A DNA stretch of 37,156 nt from an uncultured Ruminococcus sp. (GTDB lineage Bacteria > Bacillota > Clostridia > Oscillospirales > Acutalibacteraceae): contig CACWOX010000022.1 in NCBI GenBank assembly GCA_902762615.1, positions 1 to 37,156 on the forward strand, written 5' to 3'. A model generated the notes under the pieces. That model had not been told where the DNA came from, did not search any database, and worked only from the letters and a program-made list of their open reading frames with translations. This document shows positions 24,105 through 32,460 of the stretch, piece by piece. The stretch's first letter is position 1, and every line of letters starts with the position of its first letter. Both the position numbers and the translations under genes were made by a program.

Positions 24105-24133
24105 AGTGTAACATAAATCGGACGATTTGTCTA
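24105..24133 (-). promoter_or_regulatory. Promoter with internal operator-like palindrome
   Basis: On the minus strand a -35 TAGACA (24128-24133) and a -10 TACACT (24105-24110) are 17 bp apart, upstream of the HTH-like gene. AAATCG/CGATTT (24115-24128) forms an inverted repeat within the spacer and the first -35 base, a typical repressor site. It probably drives the HTH, kinase-NACHT and P2 operon. Confidence 0.65.
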
Positions 24134-24153
24134 TATTGTCTTGTCGGAATAGT

Positions 24154-24188
24154 AAAAATCCTGTCGATACTTGTGTACCGGCAGGATT
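24154..24188 (-). terminator. Rho-independent terminator of the small membrane protein gene
   Basis: The stem AATCCTGTCG/CGGCAGGATT (24157-24188) is followed on the minus strand by a run of five T (24154-24158 on the complement). It lies 40 bases past the stop at 24228. Confidence 0.75.
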
Positions 24189-24227
24189 GATTGTGTAATT
24201 CCTTATGTGAAAAGGTGCTTGTGAAAA

Positions 24228-24617
24228 TCAGTCGGGCGTGCGTTGGTAGTCCATCAAAAGCTGGTTGGCGTTTGCCCAGCCGCGGCAGTTGTTCTTGGCA
24301 GCTTCCACCGTCCTGAGCGGCTCACCTCTCCAGATGATAAAGGGCGTATTGTTCTTCGGGTCTGTTTCGTACCCCTGCATGTAATACTTGGGTTTCTTGC
24401 CGGGGAAAATCGGGGCGCGGGTGATGTAGCAGCGGTAATACCCGTTCATCTTTTTGAGAAGGAAGCGGTAGGTGTGGTCTTTATGAGGATAAAGCGTTTG
24501 GGCGACAACTTCAAAGCGGACGGAACTGCCCTTTTGGGAGCGGACAAACGCAAACAGAAGCAGCGCAAGAAAACCGAACCCCGCATAGACAGCGGTTTCA
24601 TTGGTCAATACAGTCAT
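24228..24617 (-). CDS. Small single-pass membrane protein
   Basis: A 129-residue protein with one N-terminal membrane helix (YAGFGFLALLLFAFV, about 11-25) and a cytosolic or extracellular basic domain with conserved-looking tyrosines and a GWANANQLL end. AAAGGAGG sits 7 bases before ATG 24617 but is locked in the stem of a large hairpin. The gene lies downstream of P3 in the same direction and has its own terminator. No family is recognised. Confidence 0.65.
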   Translation of the reverse strand: MTVLTNETAVYAGFGFLALLLFAFVRSQKGSSVRFEVVAQTLYPHKDHTYRFLLKKMNGYYRCYITRAPIFPGKKPKYYMQGYETDPKNNTPFIIWRGEPLRTVEAAKNNCRGWANANQLLMDYQRTPD

Positions 24618-24621
24618 AAAG

Positions 24622-24683
24622 CATCCTCCTTTAAAATGCTAACGTAAGCTTGTTTCTTACAGTTACCATTTTAAAGGAGGATG
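24622..24683. promoter_or_regulatory. Long hairpin sequestering a Shine-Dalgarno site
   Basis: A perfect 17-bp inverted repeat has arms CATCCTCCTTTAAAATG (24622-24638) and CATTTTAAAGGAGGATG (24667-24683). The stem continues inward with TAAC/GTTA and GTAAG/CTTAC to a 7-base loop. The AAAGGAGG of the 129-residue gene lies in the stem on minus-strand RNA, so read-through transcripts from P3 should be poorly translated. Confidence 0.85.
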
Positions 24684-24755
24684 GGGAATTTGGATATTAC
24701 GGAAGTGTATATGGGTTTAGTCGTCGATATTATCAGATTGTTTGGAATCAAATGA
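24681..24755 (+). CDS. Possible 24-residue hydrophobic peptide
   Basis: After AAAGGAGG in the right arm of the hairpin, a frame opens at ATG 24681 (spacing zero) or TTG 24690 (better spacing). It reads MGNLDITEVYMGLVVDIIRL and then FGIK before TGA 24753-24755. The composition is amphipathic and hydrophobic, like short type I toxin peptides. It overlaps the end of P3 on the other strand. It may be a chance frame. Confidence 0.2.
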   Translation: MGNLDITEVYMGLVVDIIRLFGIK

Positions 24756-27700
24756 ATCGTTTTCAGGGGGAAGTTTTGATAGTAAATCAGCTAATATCCT
24801 CTTCGTATCTTCGTCCATTGAGGAAAGAAGTGAGTCAAGCCTAATACCTGCATCATTATCCTGACAGACTTGCAATAAATTAATAAATGAATTGAGTTTA
24901 CTATTCGGATCATTTCCTAACAATCTACTGCGCTGATAATGCAATTTTCGGAGTGTATCCATGGCAGCAAACGAAAGATTATATTCCGCTTCGAGTATAG
25001 AAATAGCATCATTGAAAATTTTCAGCGCACCTTCAGTGTTATTAAAACCAACTACTAGTAGAATCCCTTTATTGAGCCAAGCCGAGCCGAGATCATAATG
25101 CCAGTTATAGAGCTTGTCCTGCGCTTTAAGATCCTCTCTGATTGCTATACACCTGTCATAATCCGACAGGGATGCAGGATAATCGCCTAAATTGCTTAAT
25201 GCTACGCCTCGGTTCATGTAGACTGTAGCAAGGGAATTGATGTCATAGAGCTTGTTCTGCGCTTTCAGGTTTTCCCTTATTCTGATACACCTGTCGTAAT
25301 CTGACAGAGCAGAAAGATAGTCGCCTGTACTTTGCAATGCACCTCCTCGGTTCATATAGGCTCTAGCAAGGGAATTAATGTCATAGAGCTTATTCTGAAC
25401 TAACAGGTCTTCTCTGATTTTTATGCATCTGTCATAATCCAACAGGGCAGAAAGATAGTTCCCCGTGCTTTGCAATACACCTCCTCGGTTTATGTATGCT
25501 GAAGCAAGATCATTTTGATTAACGAGCTTGTTTTGCGCTTTCAGATCTTCCCTTATTCTGATACATTTATCATAATCCGACAGAGCAGCGGGATAGTTCC
25601 CTGTTTTTTTCCATGCTACACCTCGGTTCATGTAGGCTCTAGCAAGGGAATTAAGATCAACGAGCTTATCATGCGTTTCCAGGTCTTCCTTTATTTTGAT
25701 GCATATGTTATAATCCAACAGAGCAGCGTTACAGTCGCCAATAGTATCGAATGCTACACCTCGATTCATGTAGGCTGACGCAAGATCATTGAAATCATAG
25801 AGCTTATTTTGAGCTTTCAGGTCTTCCCGTGTTTTTATGCACCTGTCATAATCTAACAGGGATGCGTGATAATCGCCTGTTGATTGATACGTCACGCCGC
25901 GATTCATATAAGCTTCTGCAAGAATGTTTCTATCGCGAATCCTGCCTTTTGAAAAATGTTCCTCGCTCAGTTTCACTCGAATATTGTTCCATTTCAACGC
26001 CTTGTCGTGTTCACACATCGTGGAATAGCTGTTTCCAATAGCGTTGATAAAACCTAACTGCTGCTCATACCATCCCTTTTTCCCACAGAGCACACTCCAC
26101 TTTTCTCCCATCACTGCACGGCGAATAAGTACGTGAGGTTCCATACTGTTTTGTATAATCCAATCAAAATTTAATACAACCCGTTCCATCACCTCTTCCG
26201 AAATATCCTCCGTCAATGTGGGCAGATATGCAGCCATATAGATCAGTCCGTCTGGAAGGGAGTAATTGCCCTGCGCGTCCTTGTACCGTTCCACATATGT
26301 ATGAATAATCCGGTCGGTGAAAAGAGCTGCCTGTTCGCGCTGCTTCTCCGGGAACATTTCTTTCATGAATTCTTTGTAGCGTTGGCTTGCGGCGCTGATG
26401 AGAGAGCCGCGGGTGTTGGGGTGCTGCATTGCCTGACCGTCTGGGAAATTGTCATTCTCACGCACTCTGACGGTTTTGAGCAGGGCGCCGAAATCCTTCA
26501 TAAAGGTCATCTGTTTGAGGGTGACGTGTTCCTCACCGGAGAGCCACGCGACTTCCTGCGCGGTGAGCGGTTCCTCGGCGGTGACGATGGCGTACAGCAT
26601 GGTCATGGCTTCACCAAAGAGCTTGTCGCCGTAGTATTTTCTGATCTCACGCAGGTATCTTTCAAATAGCGCTTTGTCGTCCAGCTCCGGCAGTTCGCTG
26701 ACCGGAATGCCCGATTCCGCCAGCTTTTCATAGAGCTTGAGGTTGAGGAAGGTGTTGCCGCTGCGCTTTAATAATGTTTCGGTTTCCTCCGGTTTCGGTT
26801 TGCGATAGCCTTTTTCGTTCTTTGCGGGCAGGCGGATGTTGTTCCTGACGTACTTCCGCAAAAGTTCCCGGTTGGCTTTGCTGGCTTCGTCATGCTCGTC
26901 GACGGCATTTGCCCTGACGGTCATACTGTCGGCTGGCGCGAGCTTTGCCAGTCCGCTGACGACATGCGCCGGTAGCGATTCATTTTCAGCATTGCGTGAG
27001 GTTAGCAGGAGATACACGTTGTCGGGTATGTCATGCGAATCAGGTATGTAATCGAAGAGTCCCGCACATTCCAGCGGCAGCTCGTCCAGCCCGTCGATGA
27101 TCAGCAGGAGTTTGGAACCGTGCTGATGATGAAGGTGCCGGTCGCGGAAATAGGTCAGGGATGCAAGCATATTGCCGGGTTTGTCCTCCGCGTCGGATTT
27201 TAAATTAATGAATGTACCCTCCTGCATTTCGACAATGCCGGTTGCCAGCGCACGGTTGATGCCCGAAATGTAATCCCGCTGAATCTGTGACGAACCGCAG
27301 TAGTAGGCGACCACCATCGTATCGCTCAGTTCTTTCACTTTTTTGGAGGCAAGTGCGTAGCTGAGCGAGGTCTTGCCCATGCCTCTGTCCATTGTCAACA
27401 GATGGATACTGCCTTTGGCGTCCCTGTGCCAACCGTTGATCCATTGGATGATATACTCCGGACGCACAAAATTCTCCGCCGTGTTGAGCGAACGCAGCAG
27501 CTCTTCCACCTGTTGGTCCATGGTACTCTCATCGACCGAAGCCCTCGCGTCGTCAGGTTGACTGTTCACCGTGTTTTTGTAGTAGCGGTTGTATATTTCG
27601 AGATAATACGGCGCGAGAAAGCGCTTGCGTCCGCCGCCGATCATGTAATCCAGTCCGAAAGCCGTGCGGGCGGAATTGTCCGGAACGTAATGGTCAAAGA

Positions 27701-28508
27701 AGAGCAGCCCTTCACCCGGCTTGTTCACGATGAAGGGGTCAAGCGGAATCTCCCTGCCCTCCATCACCAGCACAGGCTGGGCTTCCGGTTCAAGATGGGA
27801 AGGGTAATCTCTGCCCCGGAGTGTTCTGTCGCCGACTTTGATGGTCATTTTCCCGTAATCATCGAAAGTGTCTTTGAGATAGCCGGAAACGCTCTTCATC
27901 AGATCGCGGCTGAAATCGCGGTACTGCGTGTTGTCATCGAAGCCCAGCGCCCCGTGTCCTATGTAATCATTGCGCCCCTGTTGCAGTAAATTAGAGCCGC
28001 AGAGCGGCATCGTTCTGCTCAATATGCGGCTAAGGCAGTCGGGAAGCTCGTAGTTTGGCTTGCCGTCGTAAACACCGGTCAGTTCGCCGCATATTTCCAC
28101 CCAGTCGCCGAGGCTCATTTTTTTCCGGATCAGCTTCGCCCCGACGGAGTCGTCGCCTTTTACTTCCTTGAGATACGCCGCCGCGCAGAGTACCGGAAGC
28201 TTCAGCAGCACCTCGCACACGTCCTTGATCTGATAGACCATGCAGAACACGTTCGGATAAAGCGCCATCAGCCGCAGCCGGTAGTATTCGTGGGCGATGA
28301 AGGTGGGAAGCTCATTGAAATACCGCTCCTGCCAGTAGGTCTTGTTGGCAGCGATGGTGAGCAGCCATTTGCCGCGGCTGTCGGCTGCCACACTGGCGGT
28401 GTAATGACAGCCGTCGTTTTTGCAGACGTACTCGTCGCCGTCTATTTCCAACGCATTCCCGCAAATCGGGCAATTTTTTAACTCCTGCACACCTTGATTC
28501 TCCTGCAT
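24717..28508 (-). CDS. Zinc ribbon-HEPN-NACHT-TPR STAND NTPase (paralogue P3)
   Basis: A 1263-residue protein. ATG 28508 is chosen because GGGGAGGG lies about 6 bases upstream; an earlier ATG at 28541 lacks a site. The N-terminus has a zinc-ribbon pattern CPICG (C13, C16) and CKNDGC (C29, C34), absent from the paralogues. The helical domain follows with GRNDYIGHGALGF (R179, H185, HEPN-type). Walker A is DRGMGKT (about 374-380) and Walker B is LLLIIDGLDELP (about 467-478). Six 46-residue repeats, a cap and a C-terminal acidic tail of about 60 residues complete it. The NACHT and cap are closest to P1. It is transcribed divergently from P4 from a strong promoter. Role inferred: immune sensor with RNase effector, where the ribbon could add nucleic-acid or protein contact. 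Confidence 0.85.
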   Translation of the reverse strand: MQENQGVQELKNCPICGNALEIDGDEYVCKNDGCHYTASVAADSRGKWLLTIAANKTYWQERYFNELPTFIAHEYYRLRLMALYPNVFCMVYQIKDVCEVLLKLPVLCAAAYLKEVKGDDSVGAKLIRKKMSLGDWVEICGELTGVYDGKPNYELPDCLSRILSRTMPLCGSNLLQQGRNDYIGHGALGFDDNTQYRDFSRDLMKSVSGYLKDTFDDYGKMTIKVGDRTLRGRDYPSHLEPEAQPVLVMEGREIPLDPFIVNKPGEGLLFFDHYVPDNSARTAFGLDYMIGGGRKRFLAPYYLEIYNRYYKNTVNSQPDDARASVDESTMDQQVEELLRSLNTAENFVRPEYIIQWINGWHRDAKGSIHLLTMDRGMGKTSLSYALASKKVKELSDTMVVAYYCGSSQIQRDYISGINRALATGIVEMQEGTFINLKSDAEDKPGNMLASLTYFRDRHLHHQHGSKLLLIIDGLDELPLECAGLFDYIPDSHDIPDNVYLLLTSRNAENESLPAHVVSGLAKLAPADSMTVRANAVDEHDEASKANRELLRKYVRNNIRLPAKNEKGYRKPKPEETETLLKRSGNTFLNLKLYEKLAESGIPVSELPELDDKALFERYLREIRKYYGDKLFGEAMTMLYAIVTAEEPLTAQEVAWLSGEEHVTLKQMTFMKDFGALLKTVRVRENDNFPDGQAMQHPNTRGSLISAASQRYKEFMKEMFPEKQREQAALFTDRIIHTYVERYKDAQGNYSLPDGLIYMAAYLPTLTEDISEEVMERVVLNFDWIIQNSMEPHVLIRRAVMGEKWSVLCGKKGWYEQQLGFINAIGNSYSTMCEHDKALKWNNIRVKLSEEHFSKGRIRDRNILAEAYMNRGVTYQSTGDYHASLLDYDRCIKTREDLKAQNKLYDFNDLASAYMNRGVAFDTIGDCNAALLDYNICIKIKEDLETHDKLVDLNSLARAYMNRGVAWKKTGNYPAALSDYDKCIRIREDLKAQNKLVNQNDLASAYINRGGVLQSTGNYLSALLDYDRCIKIREDLLVQNKLYDINSLARAYMNRGGALQSTGDYLSALSDYDRCIRIRENLKAQNKLYDINSLATVYMNRGVALSNLGDYPASLSDYDRCIAIREDLKAQDKLYNWHYDLGSAWLNKGILLVVGFNNTEGALKIFNDAISILEAEYNLSFAAMDTLRKLHYQRSRLLGNDPNSKLNSFINLLQVCQDNDAGIRLDSLLSSMDEDTKRILADLLSKLPPENDSFDSKQSDNIDD
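25107..25934 (-). repeat. Six tandem 138-bp repeats encoding 46-residue TPR-like units (P3)
   Basis: The units share AYMNRG and DYDRCIKIREDLKAQNKLY and are exactly 46 codons each. They are similar to one another but distinct from the P1/P2 type (KAQNKLY in place of HEAGRLY), although P3 and P1 match closely outside the array. Confidence 0.85.
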
Positions 28509-28560
28509 ATCGAATCCCTCCCCGTGGGTATGATGTTTCATTTCGTTGCTTTCTGCTTAC

Positions 28561-28589
28561 AGTATAGCATGATGATACAGTGAGGTCAA
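28561..28589 (-). promoter_or_regulatory. Promoter of P3
   Basis: On the minus strand TTGACC (28584-28589) and TATACT (28561-28566) are separated by exactly 17 bp, about 50 bases before the P3 start. This is close to the sigma-A consensus. Confidence 0.75.
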
Positions 28590-28660
28590 TATGGGAGTTG
28601 CAAAAATTCAGTAGGGTAATATTTTAAAGACAAGTGAAAAAGATAAAAAGCAAAACACTA

Positions 28661-28704
28661 TCGACTTTTCAGATAAAATGGAGTACAATCATTCTTAGAA
28701 TGAT
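28661..28704 (+). promoter_or_regulatory. Promoter of P4-P5 with palindrome at the start site
   Basis: TCGACT (28661-28666) and TACAAT (28684-28689) are 17 bp apart, upstream of P4. A palindrome ATCATTCT-T-AGAATGAT (28688-28704) begins at the end of the -10 and covers the expected transcription start, a plausible repressor site. It lies 32 bases before the P4 start codon. Confidence 0.6.
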
Positions 28705-28735
28705 GTTAAACACATTTTTGAGGTGAGCTTGCCAT

Positions 28736-31700
28736 ATGAATCATCTGCCTTTTACCATACGACAGCAAAGAGAACAATTGATGTCCCTGTGGAATGCAAA
28801 TACAGTTTACGGCGCAATGGTCAAATTCCGCGATCTGACGGAAGTTCTGCTCCGGCTGCCTGTACTCTGCGCTGGAGCGTTCATTCTTGCCAAAGGCGGC
28901 TCTGAACGGGAACAACTGACTGCCGAATTGGTCAGGCGCGGCGATCTCGACGGCTGGGACTGGATCAGAGCTGCACGCAAAATGCAAGGGAATCAGCATA
29001 TTCCGAACATGCTTCTACGCATTATCGACAGAATTTGTCAATGGACAACATCAGAAAAGGTCATAGAATGGCGCAACACAGAAATTGCTCACGGTGCTTT
29101 GCGGTTCAATCCTGACCGTGATTTTCTCGAAGATTTTCAGAAAAAGATGCTCTCGCTTGACAGACTGCTGGAAGATCTGCAAGAGGATTTTTCATCTATT
29201 ATAATTAGCGAAGACGCAAGCACTGTGAGATACGAGGACGAAACGCTGCCTATTGTGCCCTACACATACAGCGAAAGCGGAGATGCGTATCTTTTCAGCG
29301 ATTACAAAAAGGGGCTGGCAACAGGGCTTTGCTATGCGCTGGGGATAAGACGCGCCATGCCGTCGGAGCATTTCGTTCAGGTCGCAAAGTCGATGGCAGA
29401 CCGGCTGCAACCCACCGGCGTTTCAGATGAACTGCTTCACACCGAAATCAGCGATCTTCTGGATGAACTGAATGAAGCCACGAATTTTGAATATCCTAAC
29501 TACCTGCGAGACTGGCTTAGCAATAGCATGAACGAAGCTACAAAAGGTACGCTGCTGCTGGAAATGGAGCGCGGCATGGGGAAATCCGCCTTTGCGCGTG
29601 CGCTTGACGGCAAGTCAACCGACAGCGCCTATGATAGCTTCAAGCTGGACGATACTTTTACACGCGCCTACTATTGCAGCCGTATCAGCATTCGCAGCAA
29701 GGGAGATTTTTTGTCCGGCGTCAGAAACAGTCTACTCACCAGCGAAGAGAACAGCCTTCTCTACAGCAGCAATGAAATGATTCCCGATCTCAGCAAGGAT
29801 TCCACGCCCGAGGATTTTGCCGCGCTGCTCAATTGGTGCAAGGAACAGATTGTCGAAAATCATCTGCTGCTGATTATCGATGGCATTGACGAAATACCCG
29901 CGGAGTACTGCTCCATTCTGCAAATGCTCCCTTCCGCCGATCTGCTTGACAACGGAATTTACATATTACTGACCTGCCGCACAAAGGATTCTGTCTGCAC
30001 AGACACAACCTCAAAGGAAGAAAACAGCCACATAGAAACCGTCCGTTCCCTTGTGCATCCCGACAGACAGCGTGCCTATGCCCGAAATGACACGCACAAT
30101 CTGGAGACGTTGAAAAGCTATTTTAACACGAAGATCATCCCAAAGGACAGCAAGCTCCGAAAGAATAATCGTAGTATAGAAGATGATATTCAGAAACTGA
30201 TCAATCATCCGGGACAAATGCGCTTTCTTGAGGTGAGGATTATTGGCACGCTGCTTAAATCGGGCAAAATCAGCGATATTTCTTCCTTTGTCGATCATCC
30301 CGATCTGTTTGAGTATTATCTCGATTATCTGCGCAGGGAAGAATACGGCGATATCGTCTTCCAAAGGCTGACCGAGCTGCTTGCCGCTCTCGCTATCGCC
30401 CAGGAGGAACTCACGCTCAGTGAGATCGCCTATATTCTGGGTGAAGACGATGTATCCGTACAGCTTCTGACATTTGTGCGGGATTTGTCGGGCATTCTGC
30501 GCCTTTCGCGCGATTATCGCGGCAATCATGTCAGTCTCGCCTCCGAAGCATACCGCAGCCGTATTATTTCCGATTACCCGGAAACAGTGGAACGGCACAG
30601 GCAATCGCTTGTCGATATTCTGACCTATGTTGACATTGACGCTCTCAAGGCACAGGCACCCGACAAGCACAATCCCATTTCCGACGGGCTGCTTTATATC
30701 GCAGCGTACTTCCCAACCATAACAGACAAAATTACGGATGAAGTGCTGGATAAGGTGTATCTGGATATTGACGATTGCGTGAAGAATAGTATGGAGTTTA
30801 ATACTCTCCGGCGTCGGGCAAAGCTGGGCGAGTTATGGAGTGAATACTGCGAAAAGGCTTCGATAAACATTTATTGCGTAGATTTTATGAGTATTGCTGG
30901 CAATAGCTTATCAGCATTGACTAATTTTGGAGCGGCTTTAGCAATAGAAACGAACTGCATCAATTTGTGCAAGAAGTATAATAACATCCCTAACGATCTT
31001 GCCAGATTGTATATGAATCGTGGTATCACATTATCAAAAATGTCAAAGTACAAGGAGGCTCTTAACGATTTAACTTATTGCATAAAAATCAGAAAACATC
31101 TTTCTGATAATGATTTGTCGGATAATAAAAATGAATTTGCAGTTTCCTATTTAAATCTTGGAAATACGTTAGGCGATATAGGGGAACAGAGCAAAGCCTT
31201 GAGAAATTACAATAGAAGCATAGAAATAATGGAATCTTTGGCTCGTGAAGGAAATTTATTATCTGAAAATGATCTTGCATCGGCTTATTTGAGCAGAGGG
31301 GTAACATATTACGAAGTATGTAGATATTCCAACGCATTACACGATCTTGATAAATGTATAGAAATAAGAGAAAGACTTCGCGTAAGGGATAAGCTTTATG
31401 ATTTGTTTTCACTATCTGTCGCATATATGAACAGAGGCAATGTGCTAGGATGCGTAGGTGAACTGTCTCAGTCATTGAAGAATCTTGATTTAAGCATTGA
31501 GATTATGGAAATATTGCAAAATGAAAAAAAGCTGTACGAGAGAGATACTCTTGCCAAAGCTTACAATGACCGAGGAATTACATTTTATCAACTTTCAAAA
31601 TATAAAGAAGCCTTGAATGATTTGAACAAATGCATTGAGATAAGAACAAAACTTAAAAGTGAAAATAAGATGTACGATCTAAATTCATATGCCACATCCT

Positions 31701-32425
31701 ATATGAATAGAGGTAATATTTTAGGTGATTTAGGAAGACAAACTGACGCTTTGTGTGATTATAATACTTGTATAGACTTGATGAAATCATTACAATTCAT
31801 ACAGAAGCTCTATGATCTCAATGATCTTGCCTCAGCCTATATGAATAGAGGCATAACATATAAAAATCTTAATCAATATGACAAATCCGTAATTGACCTA
31901 AATAACTGCATCAATATGATGATAGAGCTTTATCATGATCATATGCTGTATGATTTAAATGATCTAGCTTCCGCTTATCTGAATCGAGGGGTAACAAACA
32001 AAGCTCTTGGATATTATGACGATGCTCTGAAAGACTATAATAAGTGCATCCGAATCATGGAAATGCTAAGAAAAAATCATCAACTGTGGAATACAAACAG
32101 TTTAGCATCTGCATATATGAACTATGGTGTCATTCAGGCGGAAACAGGCAACATAGATAACGCGCTGTTTTATTACAATAAATGTATTGAAGAAAGAGAG
32201 ACTCTATATAATAATAATTCTTTGTATGATATAGGTGATCTTGCGACTATTAAATACAACAAGTGTGTTTTGCTAAATGAAGGATTTGAAGACAGAGAAG
32301 AAGCACTTAATATTCTGAATCAGGCAATATCTATTCTTGAAAATAAAGAAACACTTTCTTTTGGCGCTCAGGATACTCTTGAAAAGCTATACAAATATAA
32401 AAAAGTTATAGAAGATCACATGTAA
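28736..32425 (+). CDS. HEPN-NACHT-TPR STAND NTPase (paralogue P4)
   Basis: A 1229-residue protein; GAGGTGAG precedes ATG 28736. The N-terminal domain is shorter than in P2 and P3 but keeps FRDLTEVLLRLPVL and EWRNTEIAHGALRF (R113, H119, HEPN-type). The NACHT has MERGMGKS (about 277-284) and LLLIIDGIDEIP (about 377-388). Nine 46-residue TPR-like repeats and a helical cap follow. The repeat half is AT-rich compared with the front half, which hints at a different origin or weaker selection there. P5 starts 35 bases downstream, so the two are co-transcribed. Role inferred as for the other paralogues; the NACHT call is secure and the HEPN call is motif-based. Confidence 0.85.
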   Translation: MNHLPFTIRQQREQLMSLWNANTVYGAMVKFRDLTEVLLRLPVLCAGAFILAKGGSEREQLTAELVRRGDLDGWDWIRAARKMQGNQHIPNMLLRIIDRICQWTTSEKVIEWRNTEIAHGALRFNPDRDFLEDFQKKMLSLDRLLEDLQEDFSSIIISEDASTVRYEDETLPIVPYTYSESGDAYLFSDYKKGLATGLCYALGIRRAMPSEHFVQVAKSMADRLQPTGVSDELLHTEISDLLDELNEATNFEYPNYLRDWLSNSMNEATKGTLLLEMERGMGKSAFARALDGKSTDSAYDSFKLDDTFTRAYYCSRISIRSKGDFLSGVRNSLLTSEENSLLYSSNEMIPDLSKDSTPEDFAALLNWCKEQIVENHLLLIIDGIDEIPAEYCSILQMLPSADLLDNGIYILLTCRTKDSVCTDTTSKEENSHIETVRSLVHPDRQRAYARNDTHNLETLKSYFNTKIIPKDSKLRKNNRSIEDDIQKLINHPGQMRFLEVRIIGTLLKSGKISDISSFVDHPDLFEYYLDYLRREEYGDIVFQRLTELLAALAIAQEELTLSEIAYILGEDDVSVQLLTFVRDLSGILRLSRDYRGNHVSLASEAYRSRIISDYPETVERHRQSLVDILTYVDIDALKAQAPDKHNPISDGLLYIAAYFPTITDKITDEVLDKVYLDIDDCVKNSMEFNTLRRRAKLGELWSEYCEKASINIYCVDFMSIAGNSLSALTNFGAALAIETNCINLCKKYNNIPNDLARLYMNRGITLSKMSKYKEALNDLTYCIKIRKHLSDNDLSDNKNEFAVSYLNLGNTLGDIGEQSKALRNYNRSIEIMESLAREGNLLSENDLASAYLSRGVTYYEVCRYSNALHDLDKCIEIRERLRVRDKLYDLFSLSVAYMNRGNVLGCVGELSQSLKNLDLSIEIMEILQNEKKLYERDTLAKAYNDRGITFYQLSKYKEALNDLNKCIEIRTKLKSENKMYDLNSYATSYMNRGNILGDLGRQTDALCDYNTCIDLMKSLQFIQKLYDLNDLASAYMNRGITYKNLNQYDKSVIDLNNCINMMIELYHDHMLYDLNDLASAYLNRGVTNKALGYYDDALKDYNKCIRIMEMLRKNHQLWNTNSLASAYMNYGVIQAETGNIDNALFYYNKCIEERETLYNNNSLYDIGDLATIKYNKCVLLNEGFEDREEALNILNQAISILENKETLSFGAQDTLEKLYKYKKVIEDHM
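30986..32227 (+). repeat. Nine tandem 138-bp repeats encoding 46-residue TPR-like units (P4)
   Basis: The repeats are in strict 46-codon register but much more diverged from each other than those of P1-P3 and visibly AT-richer. A shared core AYMNRG and DLNDLASAY remains. The array appears old or not homogenised. Confidence 0.85.
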
Positions 32426-32460
32426 TCTTTTTGAGCTATAGAAGTAAAATGGAGGAACCA

